Positions 14,554 through 25,400 of a stretch of 64,000 bases of DNA are shown here, piece after piece. Both the position numbers and the translations under genes were made by a program. The stretch comes from Druceiella hillmani (taxonomy: Eukaryota > Arthropoda > Insecta > Lepidoptera > Hepialidae): assembly GCA_039881145.1 (NCBI GenBank), contig JAYKKI010000139.1:2561501-2625500 (forward strand), given 5' to 3'. The notes under the pieces were generated by a model. The model was not told the DNA's origin and searched no databases. It saw nothing but the letters and a program-made list of their open reading frames with translations. How positions within the stretch are numbered: the first letter of the stretch is position 1; each line of letters begins with the position of its first letter.

Positions 14554-14772
14554 ATGGGTACATCTTTAAAAATCCAAAATAATAAGAAAGTTCTAAAATA
14601 CCTTAGCTTGGAATATTTAGCCAAATTCATTGAAACTGTTTATAAGATAAGCACCCAGTACCCAAATTTTATAAATGTCCATATTGATGTATTTAGACAC
14701 AACGTAATGTACAAAAAACAAGTAAGGCAATCTAATGAGCAAGTACCGCGTGCGAAAGCACAGGAAAGATAA
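14554..14772 (+). CDS. Conserved small ORF, copy 1 (72 aa), function unknown
   Basis: The ATG-initiated frame of 72 codons starts MGTSLKIQNNKK and ends QVPRAKAQER. It is Lys-rich with no signal peptide or membrane segment. Unit 2 carries the same start, frame and stop at 33996-34208 (70 aa). The copies differ by one 6-bp deletion that keeps the frame, about five synonymous changes and about six amino-acid changes (for example E20G). That is fewer replacements than neutral drift would give, but the sample is tiny. A hairpin (ACCTAGCAT / ATGCTAGGT) and a TA array follow the stop. It may be a short gene, an exon, or chance within a well-conserved block. I recognise no family. Confidence 0.3.
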   Translation: MGTSLKIQNNKKVLKYLSLEYLAKFIETVYKISTQYPNFINVHIDVFRHNVMYKKQVRQSNEQVPRAKAQER

Positions 14773-14841
14773 GAATTTATTAGTTTCATTTATGCAACGT
14801 GCAAAATAGAAAAAAATGACCTAACATGGATATATGCTAGG

Positions 14842-14845
<4 letters not shown>

Positions 14846-14876
<31 letters not shown>
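14846..14876. repeat. (TA)n microsatellite, shared position with unit 2
   Basis: A short TA array after GGATATATGCTAGGT. Unit 2 has an array at the same place (34280-34313), so it was present before the duplication. Confidence 0.93.
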
Positions 14877-14877
<1 letters not shown>

Positions 14878-15564
14878 ACGTGCGTTGCAACCAAATTTCA
14901 TACAAAACATTTTATAATTTACACACTACTAACTTTGGCAAAAAAATTAACTAAACCTTTATCAAGTTTTGTCGTTTTCTTTCATTTATATTTAAAATTA
15001 TAGCTAGATGCTAAGTTTAAAATTTCTGAGTCTACTTAAAGCAGGTGGGAAGTTTTCATGATTATTGAGTAACTCGCTATTTAAAGTAGAAATTCCAATT
15101 TTATTTACGGTTTATATCTCAAGAACTATAAAAGCAAATCTTTAATAAATTCTCGGTGCATTGTGATTTTATTACCTCACTGTGTAAGTCTTAATGTGGC
15201 CCATTAAGTGGATCTCGAATTGAAGGGAAGCAAAATTGGTTAGAAATGTTTGGTATAAATATTATCACGGTTTGTCCTCAGCGCTCAAGAATTGTGAGCT
15301 TAAATAATGACGTACTTGGAATTCTTACTGAGATATTATACTAATTTTTTAGAAATACACCTGAGCGAATCCTTGAGTAAAAATAACTCCGTCAGTTATA
15401 AATTTGTTTGAGTTAGACAAACAATGATAGAGGATTTCATTCATACAAATAAGCTCCGTTTGGTTCAAACTACGTAAGAGAAAAATAAATTATGCCAACT
15501 TGGACGACGACGTCAAAATTAGCTTTATACTTTCTCACATTTTAGTAAAAGTAAAATCGGAAAA

Positions 15565-15780
15565 GTTTGCATAAATATTCTCTACTCTAAGAAGCTGACG
15601 GGTGTTGATAAGGTACGCGCACAGCCGGTGATTAATTAATGGCGACATTAAAAGTGGCTTGTTTGTTTGCGCACCGTTGAAAAATGGTTACTACGGTGAC
15701 TTCCCAAGTAATTTTTTGCTTCATCTCCTTTGCAAATTGTTTATCTAAGCTCGGAAGTTGGTAATAATTTTTGTCAAACA
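15565..15780 (+). other. Highly conserved non-coding segment, copy 1
   Basis: These 216 bp match 35079-35294 with only about seven substitutions and no gaps, while other shared blocks differ at 10-20% of sites. The most constant part includes GGTACGCGCACAGCCGGTGA and an ATTAATTAATGGCGACATT stretch carrying a TAATTAA homeodomain-type site. No frame is open throughout. It could be a regulatory element, an RNA exon, or a gene-conversion tract. Confidence 0.55.
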
Positions 15781-16013
15781 ATGGTCACTTTCTTCTCAAG
15801 AAATAATGCTAATTTTAAAGTTGTTTGCCAAACTTCGACATAAATTACAACAGATTCAGTAATTGAATGTAGAAACAACATTACATTTTCGACTAAACAA
15901 TAAAAAACGTGTCAAGTATGACTAAAACTCATACTACAAGGGTTTCTTACGTGCATTGTGGGACCAGGATTTAATCCGGGCATAAATAGACAATAAGTGA
16001 ATTTTGAACATTT

Positions 16014-16160
16014 AACATCTTCAGGTGGGATATTAGCTAATGATATTAGCTAAAATCCTATCTGAAGATGTTGTGATACAACGAAACCTAGGTCGTAGTA
16101 AAGAAATTAAAGAAAGTACAAATAATACAGTAGAAATAATAGTTTCATTTAATTGTGAAC
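16014..16160 (+). ncRNA. Hammerhead-ribozyme-like repeat, copy 1
   Basis: The segment is missing from the matching place in unit 2. It opens with an inverted repeat (16014-16041 against 16045-16072, 25 of 28 paired, 3-nt loop). A hammerhead-like core follows: helix I strand CTAT (16058-16061), CTGAAGA (16062-16068), helix II GTTGT/ACAAC (16070-16074 with 16078-16082, loop GAT), GAA (16083-16085), helix III ACC/GGT (16086-16088 with 16091-16093, loop TA), the expected cleavage base C16094, and helix I strand GTAG (16095-16098). One extra T (16069) sits between the core and helix II, unlike the consensus. Short helix III is known in retroelement hammerheads. Activity is unproven. Confidence 0.45.
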
Positions 16161-17202
16161 TTGTAAGATATTTTTTTTTATTTTACTTGTCAAGTGTTAT
16201 GAATAATTTAGAAAAACAAATTGAGCATTTAGTGTAATTTTGGACAATTTACATGCGTTAACTAGAGATTTAAGCTTCTTTCGATGAAATTTTGGAAAAA
16301 TGGGCATTTTAGAGGCATTAAATTTAACGGATTCATGAAAGGTCTCAATATCGAATGGAGTGAGTTTATTTAATTACCCTGTGCCTATGGTAACCGTCTT
16401 AGATACCAATTTTCTTTAAAAATTTTTGATACCTTAAAAGCCACTTCTATAATATTTTGTGTTCATATCCGTGAAATGAAGAAATTTTTTAAAAATTTTA
16501 TTTTTATTATTCCGGTACACCTTTCACTTTTTGAGATCTTTTTGTAGACTGCCAGACTAAGTATTTAGAATAAATTTGTTTAATAATTTGTGTCACCTTA
16601 ATTATAATTTTTTTTAGAAATGTTTTCATTAACTCCGTCTACAAAATTGAAAAAAAATATTCTTTCGAATAAAAGTAAAACAAATAATTAGAAACAAAGC
16701 TTCAACTCCAAACATATATGAATGTGGACAATAATTTATTATGTAAGAAAGGCATGCACACGCACTCACGCACATACGAATGACCGCGGTTTTGGTTGAA
16801 CTGTTTGGTTAAATAAAATTGGTTTTTCTAGTTTAATTACTTACTCGAAAGTTTGCTCTTTCAAGTCCAAATAAGGATTTGTTTGTTTATTTTGATTGTT
16901 TTTGCATAATCGACAAGGTTCTGAATTTACAAGGCAAAACCATACTTTTATGATACTATTGGGCACGGGCACTCGTTTGGAATCACGAGTCCGTATGAAG
17001 GATGCCAAATATCTAGTTTTTATTGCAAGTTCATTAGCTATAGCCACACTAAATTTCTTGACTCAGATATCTATTAATGACACCCATTAACGGTATAGGT
17101 CAGTCTGTTTCATCTTTAATAAAATAAAATATTAATAACTAAATTAAGTTATTAAATTTTATTGAATGTAATTGGACATTCTTGCTTAAAATCCAGTAGC
17201 TT

Positions 17203-17520
17203 TTAGGCAGCGCAGAGTATGTAAACAAAACTACACCAGGAGATCTTACTACAAGTTGGGACCTCCAATCTTCCAAACGAGTTTCTCTTTTCCAGAACCA
17301 GAAAGGGCTCAAGTCTCAGGCTGTTCCTACTAAGAGCGTACTCTTCCTGGACACACGCGATACAAGATTTACGGATTCTAAGAGTCATCGAGAGCTCATT
17401 CATGACTGGTGAGTCCCGCCCCCCGCATGAAGCAAAATAGAGTGGGCCGAGATAGCTACAGACCGCGAGTCTGATTGAGAGGACACGATTCTGAAGGAGT
17501 CCTCCTCAAGTAACAATGAC
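17203..17520. other. Conserved GC-richer block upstream of copia remnant, copy 1
   Basis: This block has more G+C than its surroundings and is matched at 36605-36955 in unit 2. It is open on the minus strand for 66 codons here and 87 in unit 2, and largely open on the plus strand too (a frame containing FLDTRDTRFTDSK). It lies just upstream of an RNase H remnant, where copia reverse transcriptase would be expected, but I cannot recognise the reverse transcriptase in either strand. Confidence 0.4.
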
Positions 17521-17955
17521 ATTTAGGCCAAGAAACAAATCAACACCATCAGAAAACAGCCACTTGTGAAATATTAGAGGTTTGGCGCACAGTACGCCTG
17601 GTCCAGTGAGAGACAGCTATCTGCTACAAAGGCGAAGTTCGTATCAGCCTATGCAGCAACTAAAGAGGCAATATGGTTGAAGCAGTTATTATGTGAACTT
17701 AGTGAGTCCGACGAAAAGGCTATACGTCTAAATATAACTAACAAAAGTGCCATAAGTGTGATAAAAACGGCAAGTTTCACAAAAGGTGTAAATATAATGG
17801 ACATTAATATGGTGTAATAAATATGGACATTAATCACAAGAGATTTGTAACTAAGAAACTGCACGCTATTTGTATAGAATTATGTAAGTACGATTAATCA
17901 TTATGCAGACACGCTTACAAAAGCATTACACAAAACAAAATATAGGGTGTAAATT
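17520..17955 (+). pseudogene. Ty1/copia RNase H remnant, copy 1
   Basis: Reading plus from about 17590 gives YAWSSERQLSATKAKFVSAY, then AATKEAIWLKQLLCEL, then NKSAISVIK. After frame breaks, HYADTLTKALHKTKYR follows near 17900-17950. This is the RNase H end of a Ty1/copia polyprotein, which removes RNA from the DNA/RNA hybrid during reverse transcription. The family's TEAEY motif reads TKAKF, so both acidic residues are lost. Stops lie upstream (KY*RF) and around 17816, and the RKSTSG-type segment is frameshifted. Only this tail remains, with no LTR or integrase. The dead motif is shared with unit 2, so it died before the duplication. Confidence 0.88.
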
Positions 17956-18030
17956 TTGAAATGAAATGTGTAAACTTTAAAACCTATATGTAAAGCTATA
18001 ATTTACGTACTGTAAAAAGTAAACTATAAA

Positions 18031-19100
18031 TGATGGATATTTAATGGTAAATAGACTTGTTATATAAACTGTAAAATTTCTTTTTATATTGAAATTAAGT
18101 AACAAAATATATCTCAATTTACTTTTAAAAAAATATTATCCAGATATTATAACAAACATTGTGATTTAACTTGCAATTGAAAGAATTGGGAAATTTATTG
18201 TATTAAATCTTTCTTATAAGCGTACCATTAAATAATATAATCAGAATAAGCACTAATTTGTGTGATAAATTTCGTAAAAACTTAAAGAAAATACCTTCAA
18301 GCTTTAGTAAAGCAAAGAATTTATTTTTAAAAAAAGATATTTTTTTTAAATTAACCATGAACAAAATTAACAATCTTTAGTTTATTGAATACTAAATCTA
18401 TATTTTACAATTGAAATACTCAAAAAAAATTCACCTTATTTTATCTGTGCTTTCGATGCGACGAATCCCGTTAAAAGGTTAATTAGAAATAATTTAAAAA
18501 AAATCTAAAAAGTATTACAGGAAAAGAAACAGATAATTAACAAACAAAAAATTATCTGATTGCGTTGAGAGTTTCAATTGCTTTAGAAGTTTCAATTATT
18601 CATTTCTTGAACTATAATGGTTTCTAAACTTATGAATAGAAATAATAACCGAAAATCTCTAAAGGTATTGACTGCACTATAAATCTGAATTCATACAACG
18701 GAACAAATGTTTTAAAAAGTTAGAATTTCTGTTTGGAACATTTTATAATGCTACAAGCGCAAAAAATATACAGAAAATAGACATTATTTATTTACACGTT
18801 ATCGGGATGACTTATTCACACGTTATCAGGATAATACGTTCCTTGTTTTGCTTCTAAACGAGTATCCTAATATATACTGTAATAATGGATTTTATATTGT
18901 AGGCTAAAGAAGATAGACAGACTCAGACAAATATTGCAGGAAGGATTAATTTTTTTCTGTGGTGTACTTGTGGTTTCATTAAATCACTTTTCTTTTTAAA
19001 TTTCTTTATTCAACTTTTTTGATTGGATACGAGAACAATTAAAGCTTTGTAATGCCTACATTACACTGCTCGTCAAATTTACACCACACTCAAATTGTTA
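18031..19100. other. AT-rich spacer between duplicated units
   Basis: No gene is seen. Small features are a 9-bp hairpin around 18530-18559 (CAGATAATT / AATTATCTG) and two near-repeats of CACGTTATC at about 18795 and 18820. Confidence 0.5.
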
Positions 19101-19976
19101 AAGGGGAAGGGGAAGGGGAAGGGGAAGGGGAAGGGGAAGGGGAAGGGGAAGGGGAAGGGGAAGGGGAAGGGGAAGGGGAAGGGGAAGGGGAAGGGGAAGG
19201 GGAAGGGGAAGGGGAAGGGGAAGGGGAAGGGGAAGGGGAAGGGGAAGGGGAAGGGGAAGGGGAAGGGGAAGGGGAAGGGGAAGGGGAAGGGGAAGGGGAA
19301 GGGGAAGGGGAAGGGGAAGGGGAAGGGGAAGGGGAAGGGGAAGGGGAAGGGGAAGGGGAAGGGGAAGGGGAAGGGGAAGGGGAAGGGGAAGGGGAAGGGG
19401 AAGGGGAAGGGGAAGGGGAAGGGGAAGGGGAAGGGGAAGGGGAAGGGGAAGGGGAAGGGGAAGGGGAAGGGGAAGGGGGAGGGGGAGGGGAGGGGAGGGG
19501 GAGGGGGAGGGGGAGGGGGAGGGGAGGGGAGGGGAGGGGGAGGGGGAGGGGAGGGGGAGGGGGAGGGGAGGGGGAGGGGAGGGGGAAGGGGAAGGGGAAG
19601 GGGAAGGGAAGGGGAAGGGGAAGGGGAAGGGGAAGGGGAAGGGGAAGGGGAAGGGGAAGGGGAAGGGGAAGGGGAAGGGGAAGGGGAAGGGGAAGGGGAA
19701 GGGGAAGGGGAAGGGGAAGGGGAAGGGGAAGGGGAAGGGGAAGGGGAAGGGGAAGGGGAAGGGGAAGGGGAAGGGGAAGGGGAAGGGGAAGGGGAAGGGG
19801 AAGGGGAAGGGGAAGGGGAAGGGGAAGGGGAAGGGGAAGGGGAAGGGGAAGGGGAAGGGGAAGGGGAAGGGGAAGGGGAAGGGGAAGGGGAAGGGGAAGG
19901 GGAAGGGGAAGGGGAAGGGGAAGGGGAAGGGGAAGGGGAAGGGGAAGGGGAAGGGGAAGGGGAAGGGGAAGGGGAA
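19101..19976 (+). repeat. (GGGGAA)n purine-only satellite array, 876 bp
   Basis: Pure GGGGAA hexamers run from 19103 to about 19476. A degenerate centre of GGGGGA and GGGGA units spans about 19477-19584. GGGGAA then resumes to 19975 with one phase slip (GGGAAGGG near 19608). The plus strand is entirely purine, so stop-free frames (Gly-Glu, Gly-Lys, Gly-Arg; Ser-Pro and Phe-Pro on the minus strand) run right across it and are artefacts. Four-G runs every six bases favour G-quadruplex and triplex structure. It sits just before unit 2 begins. Confidence 0.98.
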
Positions 19977-21334
19977 AAATTGATATTAAACTTAAAAATT
20001 AAAATTTTTGAAGTTTTCACTTCTACCACGTGTGAACTGCACACATGATTTTTTTTGGATAGATTTTTCTTTTATTTCTAACGAAATTTAGGAATATACA
20101 GGTGTCTGAATTTGTTAAATTTTAGTCCTAAACATTTTTTTAAAAGGTTTATTCTAACTTAGAAACTATTTGCCAAATAAACCAAATTCTGTATTGTAAA
20201 ATCGTGTTTATCTTTCACTTCGAATATAATAAGTTTTTAAATTGACTGTTATCCCTAATAAATTTTTAAACATATTCTCCAATAATATTTTCGCGAATAA
20301 GTTTCACATTATTTAGTTAAATGCCATGAGTACTGAATGATAATTGCTTTCTGGAACCATGCCAGTTGCAGCCGGGTTAAACGAGAGTATATAGTAATTT
20401 ATTCATAATTTGCTTAATTTGATACGATACATATATTAAATCTCTGCAACGTAATGGCATCATAATGTAGTTACTAAAGTACTTTGCAAAATGGAGTATT
20501 CCTCGGCATGGCTAGTTTACCGTACTATTGTCACCTTCCAACAATATGCACATTACTACCTAAATAGAAATATTATATATTAAAAATCTTGTTTTTAAAA
20601 TGTTAGGAAAATTCTTATGTCACATATTTGTTAAAAGTAATTAGCAGTTGTTTTGTTAAATATTGCCGTTCCTAAAATAAGCATTGCATTACATTATTTC
20701 GGAAATTAATGAAATGATCCTATTGGAACGATTTCTCATCTATTAAGGGTTTTTCTTATTTTTATTAAGCTATTTGCGATATGAAATAAAAGTAAACAAT
20801 CTGCTTGCTACATTTAAAAATTCATATTTATTTTATAGTGCCTCACAAAGAGGCACTCACGGGTAAAGTTCCTCATTTTTTTCAATAATGGACAATTTTC
20901 ATTAATAGGACATTTCTATTTGTGTGGCAGAGAGGTTTTGAGTTAATGGTTTTCTGAAAGCACCTTTACAATTTTTTTGGTTTCAATTAATTTTTATTAA
21001 CTAAGATTGTTAAAATAATACAAAAAAATAGATAAAAAAGTGTCGTGTTGCTAATTAGGCGAATTCTTTTATTAATATTAAGTAATATTAGTTTAATTCA
21101 AATTTGTTTTATCTTGGAACCCATGTAGGCGAATCCGCAGACAAGATATAGTTGCTAAATCATTTAGAGTTATGTTATGCACGACAACCTATGTTGAACA
21201 AATACACGACTGTGATAAAGCAAATATCTCTCACTAAAACAACGGTTGAATATTAGAAAACTACGCAATTGAATTAAATTACCAATTTGTGTTGAACCTA
21301 TAGCCAATTAGTTGTTAATAGAAAATATTGGTGT

Positions 21335-22465
21335 ATATTGTTGTTCATGTAACATTGATATTTTCAAACCTATATTCATATAAATCTGTAAAGGGCTGAA
21401 TTTGAATAAAGAAACAAATATCAACATTTGTGAATGCCTTTAATGCTAACATCACTCAAGATTTTTTAACCTATTATAAAATATTAAAATGATAGAAAAA
21501 ACCTTCGTTCCAAACGGCTTTCTCTTTTCATTTTTAGTTAGACCAGTTTGGTTTTTATACGTCTGTGCTAAAAGGATTATCTTGTGTATATGACTCAAGT
21601 ACGTAATTTAATGGGTCCCTTTATTGATTACCGTTAAATTTGGTTTATTATCCCAGTGTGACATATGATAAGTGACATATGATGTAACAATAAAATCAAA
21701 ACGGTGCCAGTAATATTTAAATTTTTATATGAACAATATGTGTGCATCAAAACTAACCGAATGTAATATCATGGTAAAGAACTCATTAGGAAGATTCAAA
21801 AATACGTATATTCGACAGAAAGGAGAATATGATAAAAAAATAATAATGAATAAAAAATGAAATATTGAGAATCGAACCATTGGCATTTATTTATGTACTT
21901 TAATGTGTGCAATTGATACACATGGTAGATTTATTGGTACAACAGCAGTCTCTTATTGCCAACCAGAACATCAGTCCAGCGCCGCTTGAACAACCGGGAA
22001 TCGGATCTGGGTCCACACGGTGTGTCGCACCTTCAAAGGTTGTGTGCATTGTTTGTGATCAACGCAACAGCAACTGCGACGACATTTATGATTTCAGGCA
22101 AAAAATTACACTTTTAAATTTATTGTAACGATAAAAATTAATAAATAGACTTCTGCTAGTACGCCCTATATAGACTTATAACTTAACTATAACTAGTCGA
22201 CCAGTATAACTAGTCGACCAGTGGCGCAAAAATCCATAGGGAAATAGTGCGGCGACGCAACGAGTAGCGTGTTCAGTGAGGTGGGAGGCACGTAAACAGT
22301 AAGTAGCCTGAACGGACACACGTGTGTACATTTCGTTTCGAATGCACGTCTGAGATGTCTTTTTATTTTGGATGCCAATCTTAATTCAAGAAAATATTAC
22401 AAAAACATTGTATACACGTTAAAAAATCCTGTTTTATGTATAGTAATTGAAATAGTTAATTGCTT
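21335..22465. other. Unit 2-specific 1.1-kb insertion
   Basis: The matching flanks in unit 1 meet at about 7275-7300. Inside are two GC-richer patches (about 21950-22080 and 22195-22340). The first carries a 73-codon plus-strand frame (21907-22128) with CIVCDQRNSNCDD; its Cys spacing alone does not define a zinc finger. I recognise no family. It may be a non-autonomous mobile element. Confidence 0.45.
22189..22222. repeat. Exact tandem 17-mer pair
   Basis: ATAACTAGTCGACCAGT occurs twice head to tail (22189-22205 and 22206-22222). It contains the palindromes ACTAGT and GTCGAC. Confidence 0.97.
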
Positions 22466-25400
22466 AATTTTTTTTGTTTCAGTTCCAGAAATAAAATATT
22501 GGCTTTAACTTTACCTTAACAAGATCCCCGTTATATTTTTGTTAATTTGGACTTTCAGTTGTGCAGGTAACTACGATAAAGAGTAAAAATAAGTTGAAAA
22601 ATTGAGTCGCTCAAGAAAGGTGTAGATTTTTATAATGTATTTATTTTCAGTTTCATGACGTTTTAGAGGAAAGTCACAAAAAATAACATCTTACGAAATG
22701 TAATAAAATAATTACGTACTTCGAAAACACTTTTTGTAATGCTTGAAAATTTTAACTAATCGCATAAGCTTCCTAAAAGATATTAGGTGAGTTACACAAA
22801 TTTCAAATAAAAAGCATAAATTTCTGTATTGTGAGTACAATTTATTACGCTTGAAAGTTGAGTATTATTTTCTTAGACTATTTATTTTCTTTTTTTACTT
22901 TATTCTTTTCCTACAAAATCATTGAAATTTTGAATTAGATAATATAATGTCGAGTTTGCTAACCATTGCTCTTTTGAATTTGGTAACGATAATTTTTCAC
23001 CGTAACTTATACCCTTTACTTTCGGTTTACTTGGTATATATTCTAGTTTAATTACTAAATATGTAACCCCTGTGTGAATCATCTAAGAAATGTTTCCTTT
23101 TAAAAACGCAATAATTAAGTTTAGTTCTTATATTTTTTAACCATACATCCTTCGATTTCTTAACCATACAACATTTTCCAGTAAACAAACTTCACTTTGA
23201 AAATATATGATATGAGAAACATATAAAAGTCACAATGTATATTATATTTTGCAAAAATTGAACGCCAATTCCCTCAAAAACTCATTTCGCAGTTTACTTT
23301 CGCTGAGCGTAAAAAGACAATATGAAAAAAAAAAGACAATTGAGAATATGCACCTGTGAAGGAAAATTACATTTTTACTGGCTTCAATTTTCTTTTAACG
23401 GCAGTACCGTTGTTGGAAAAACCATTTTTCCCAATTTTACGACGCGATAGCAAAATCGCGTGAGGAAACGTAAAGATAACTTCATTAGTCGATCAGTTCG
23501 TCACAAATTTATTTAAAATGTTGATCTTTTTTTTTCAATTACTGTGCGCAGTTTAAAGAGATAAGTTACAAAAGTAATATCACGTGTTTATTGAAGAATC
23601 AGCAAAGGGTATTTTAAAATTTAACAATAAAAATACGAAAAACATTGAACATGACTTCAGCGTTAAAATCTTGGAATATTTAGATGGTGCACAGCCGTCT
23701 TATAAATTTCACTACATTCAATTTAGGTTTATACTTACTTTATTTGTTTGAAATGGAAATATTTTATTAATTTATTAATAGTTTACTCAACGCGTTGGTA
23801 ACAGGCTGCAATTTGGGGAAGGGTTTACTAAGTAAGTAAATTCATTATCGCATTATGTTCTATTTATATACTTATCCGATGCAATATTTAGGACAAAAGT
23901 AGATAATAGTATTCGTTACAAATGAATCTAATAATGTAACATCCCCCATAATGCAACATGTCCCAATGAAAAATGATTTAAATTAGCTGCCAAAACTTAA
24001 CAAATAATTTCATTGTATAATGCATGTTTTCGATGTTATTATCACTGATTTTTTAGCCTCATAGATAAAATGCGACCCATTTACTCTGGAAAGCAAAAAA
24101 ATTATTCCAGAATTAGGTTCACTGAGTCAATAATATGTGACTTAGTTAATTTAATTTTAAAAGCATATATTATACATGACCTGTCTCGGTAAATGTTTGA
24201 TTCTATATTGTGTACTTAACTGCGTATGTATATAAGAATAATGTATTTTCTAAGAAAGACAGGAAAACCCTGATGGAAAGTCACGTCGCATAATAAGTAT
24301 AAATATTTCTTACTTGATCTCTTCCATGACAAATTTAAAATTTTCATTTTTAATTTCCTCTACTGAACACTACATAAATATAAAATTACCAACAATGTAT
24401 AATTAATAATAGATAATTAATTAGTAAGCATTCTCGAAATATGTTATCGGACAAAAGTGTGCACTTATTTTTATATCGAATGTAATAATTATTCTTACTA
24501 AAGTATTTCTAAAACTAAATAATGTGTTTCTTTAAAATATAATTTAAAAAAAACTGGATAAAAAACGCACCTTTGCAAATTACAACGATGCAGAGTTTTA
24601 TTCATAATTGTCTATGATTTTAGATGGTTGCTTTACAATATTTCTTCATTTTCTTTATTCCCAGACGTGATTAATTATTAAATTGTGGCAAGAAGTGGGA
24701 AGTAGCATACAAAACTTTTACCCGAAACGTTATTAATCTTCGAATTCAATACTCTGTTCCCCAACCACTTATACAACTTTATTTAACTGCCGCAAATTTC
24801 TGAATATACTTGTAGCATAACCGAATTTTATATAATTTCTTTGAAAATAGAATTTTATGGCAAATTTTATAGAAATATCAAGCTGTGCGTTTGGTCTTAA
24901 ATGAACGTTTCCTTTATATTTTCTTGCTAAAGATTGACGAGAGTCAAAATGCGATTACATCCTGTTCAAAGCATTTATATGACTGTCGGTTCCAGGAATA
25001 CGGAATTATTTTCATGTATTTTTGGAATAAAAAGTGCTCATAATTATTAGCTAAACCATTAATCCATACAAGGGACGGTGCTCGAAATGTTATACTACGG
25101 TATGAGGTTGGAAACCATTATGTTCCAAAGTATAATATGACACTTTTCTTATTTCCTAACACATATAGTGAAAAGTCAATAAATATATTTTTCTTTACTT
25201 CTTTATGGACTAAAATTAAATATCAAGTCAATAGCTATATTAAAGCAGGTAGTGCTTACATCTTTTAAACAGTACAAATTTCTAAATGAATAAAGTGATA
25301 GTAATTGTATAGGCCTATTAACTTTAAGCCGTATAATATATTAGTAAAAATAAAAGAGATAAGAAAACGTAAATGTGTAAATTTATGTCAACATCTTAAT

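Larger units (their letters stand above)
4405..18030 (+). repeat. Segmental duplication, unit 1
   Basis: This segment is matched, in the same order and orientation, by 20050-37340. Anchor pairs read by eye are 4745 with 20314, 8215 with 23428, 10100 with 31810, 13150 with 32506, 14554 with 33996, 15565 with 35079, and 17593 with 37042. Stretches found only in this unit are about 5465-7060 (holding a SINE fragment and a TA array), about 10180-13135, and the ribozyme-like insert at 16014-16160. Small shared features include the hairpin around CGCGATAGCAAAATCGCG at 8225-8243. The boundaries are where I stop seeing similarity and are accurate to a few tens of bases at best. Confidence 0.88.

Noticed and set aside
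19052..20048. Three 316-321-codon open frames across the hexamer array
   Set aside because: A 6-bp repeat without stop triplets is open in every frame by construction. The Gly-Glu, Gly-Lys/Arg and Ser-Pro/Phe-Pro translations are artefacts.
21840..21900. B-box-like GGTTCGATTCT on the minus strand
   Set aside because: No A box upstream and very AT-rich surroundings. Probably chance.
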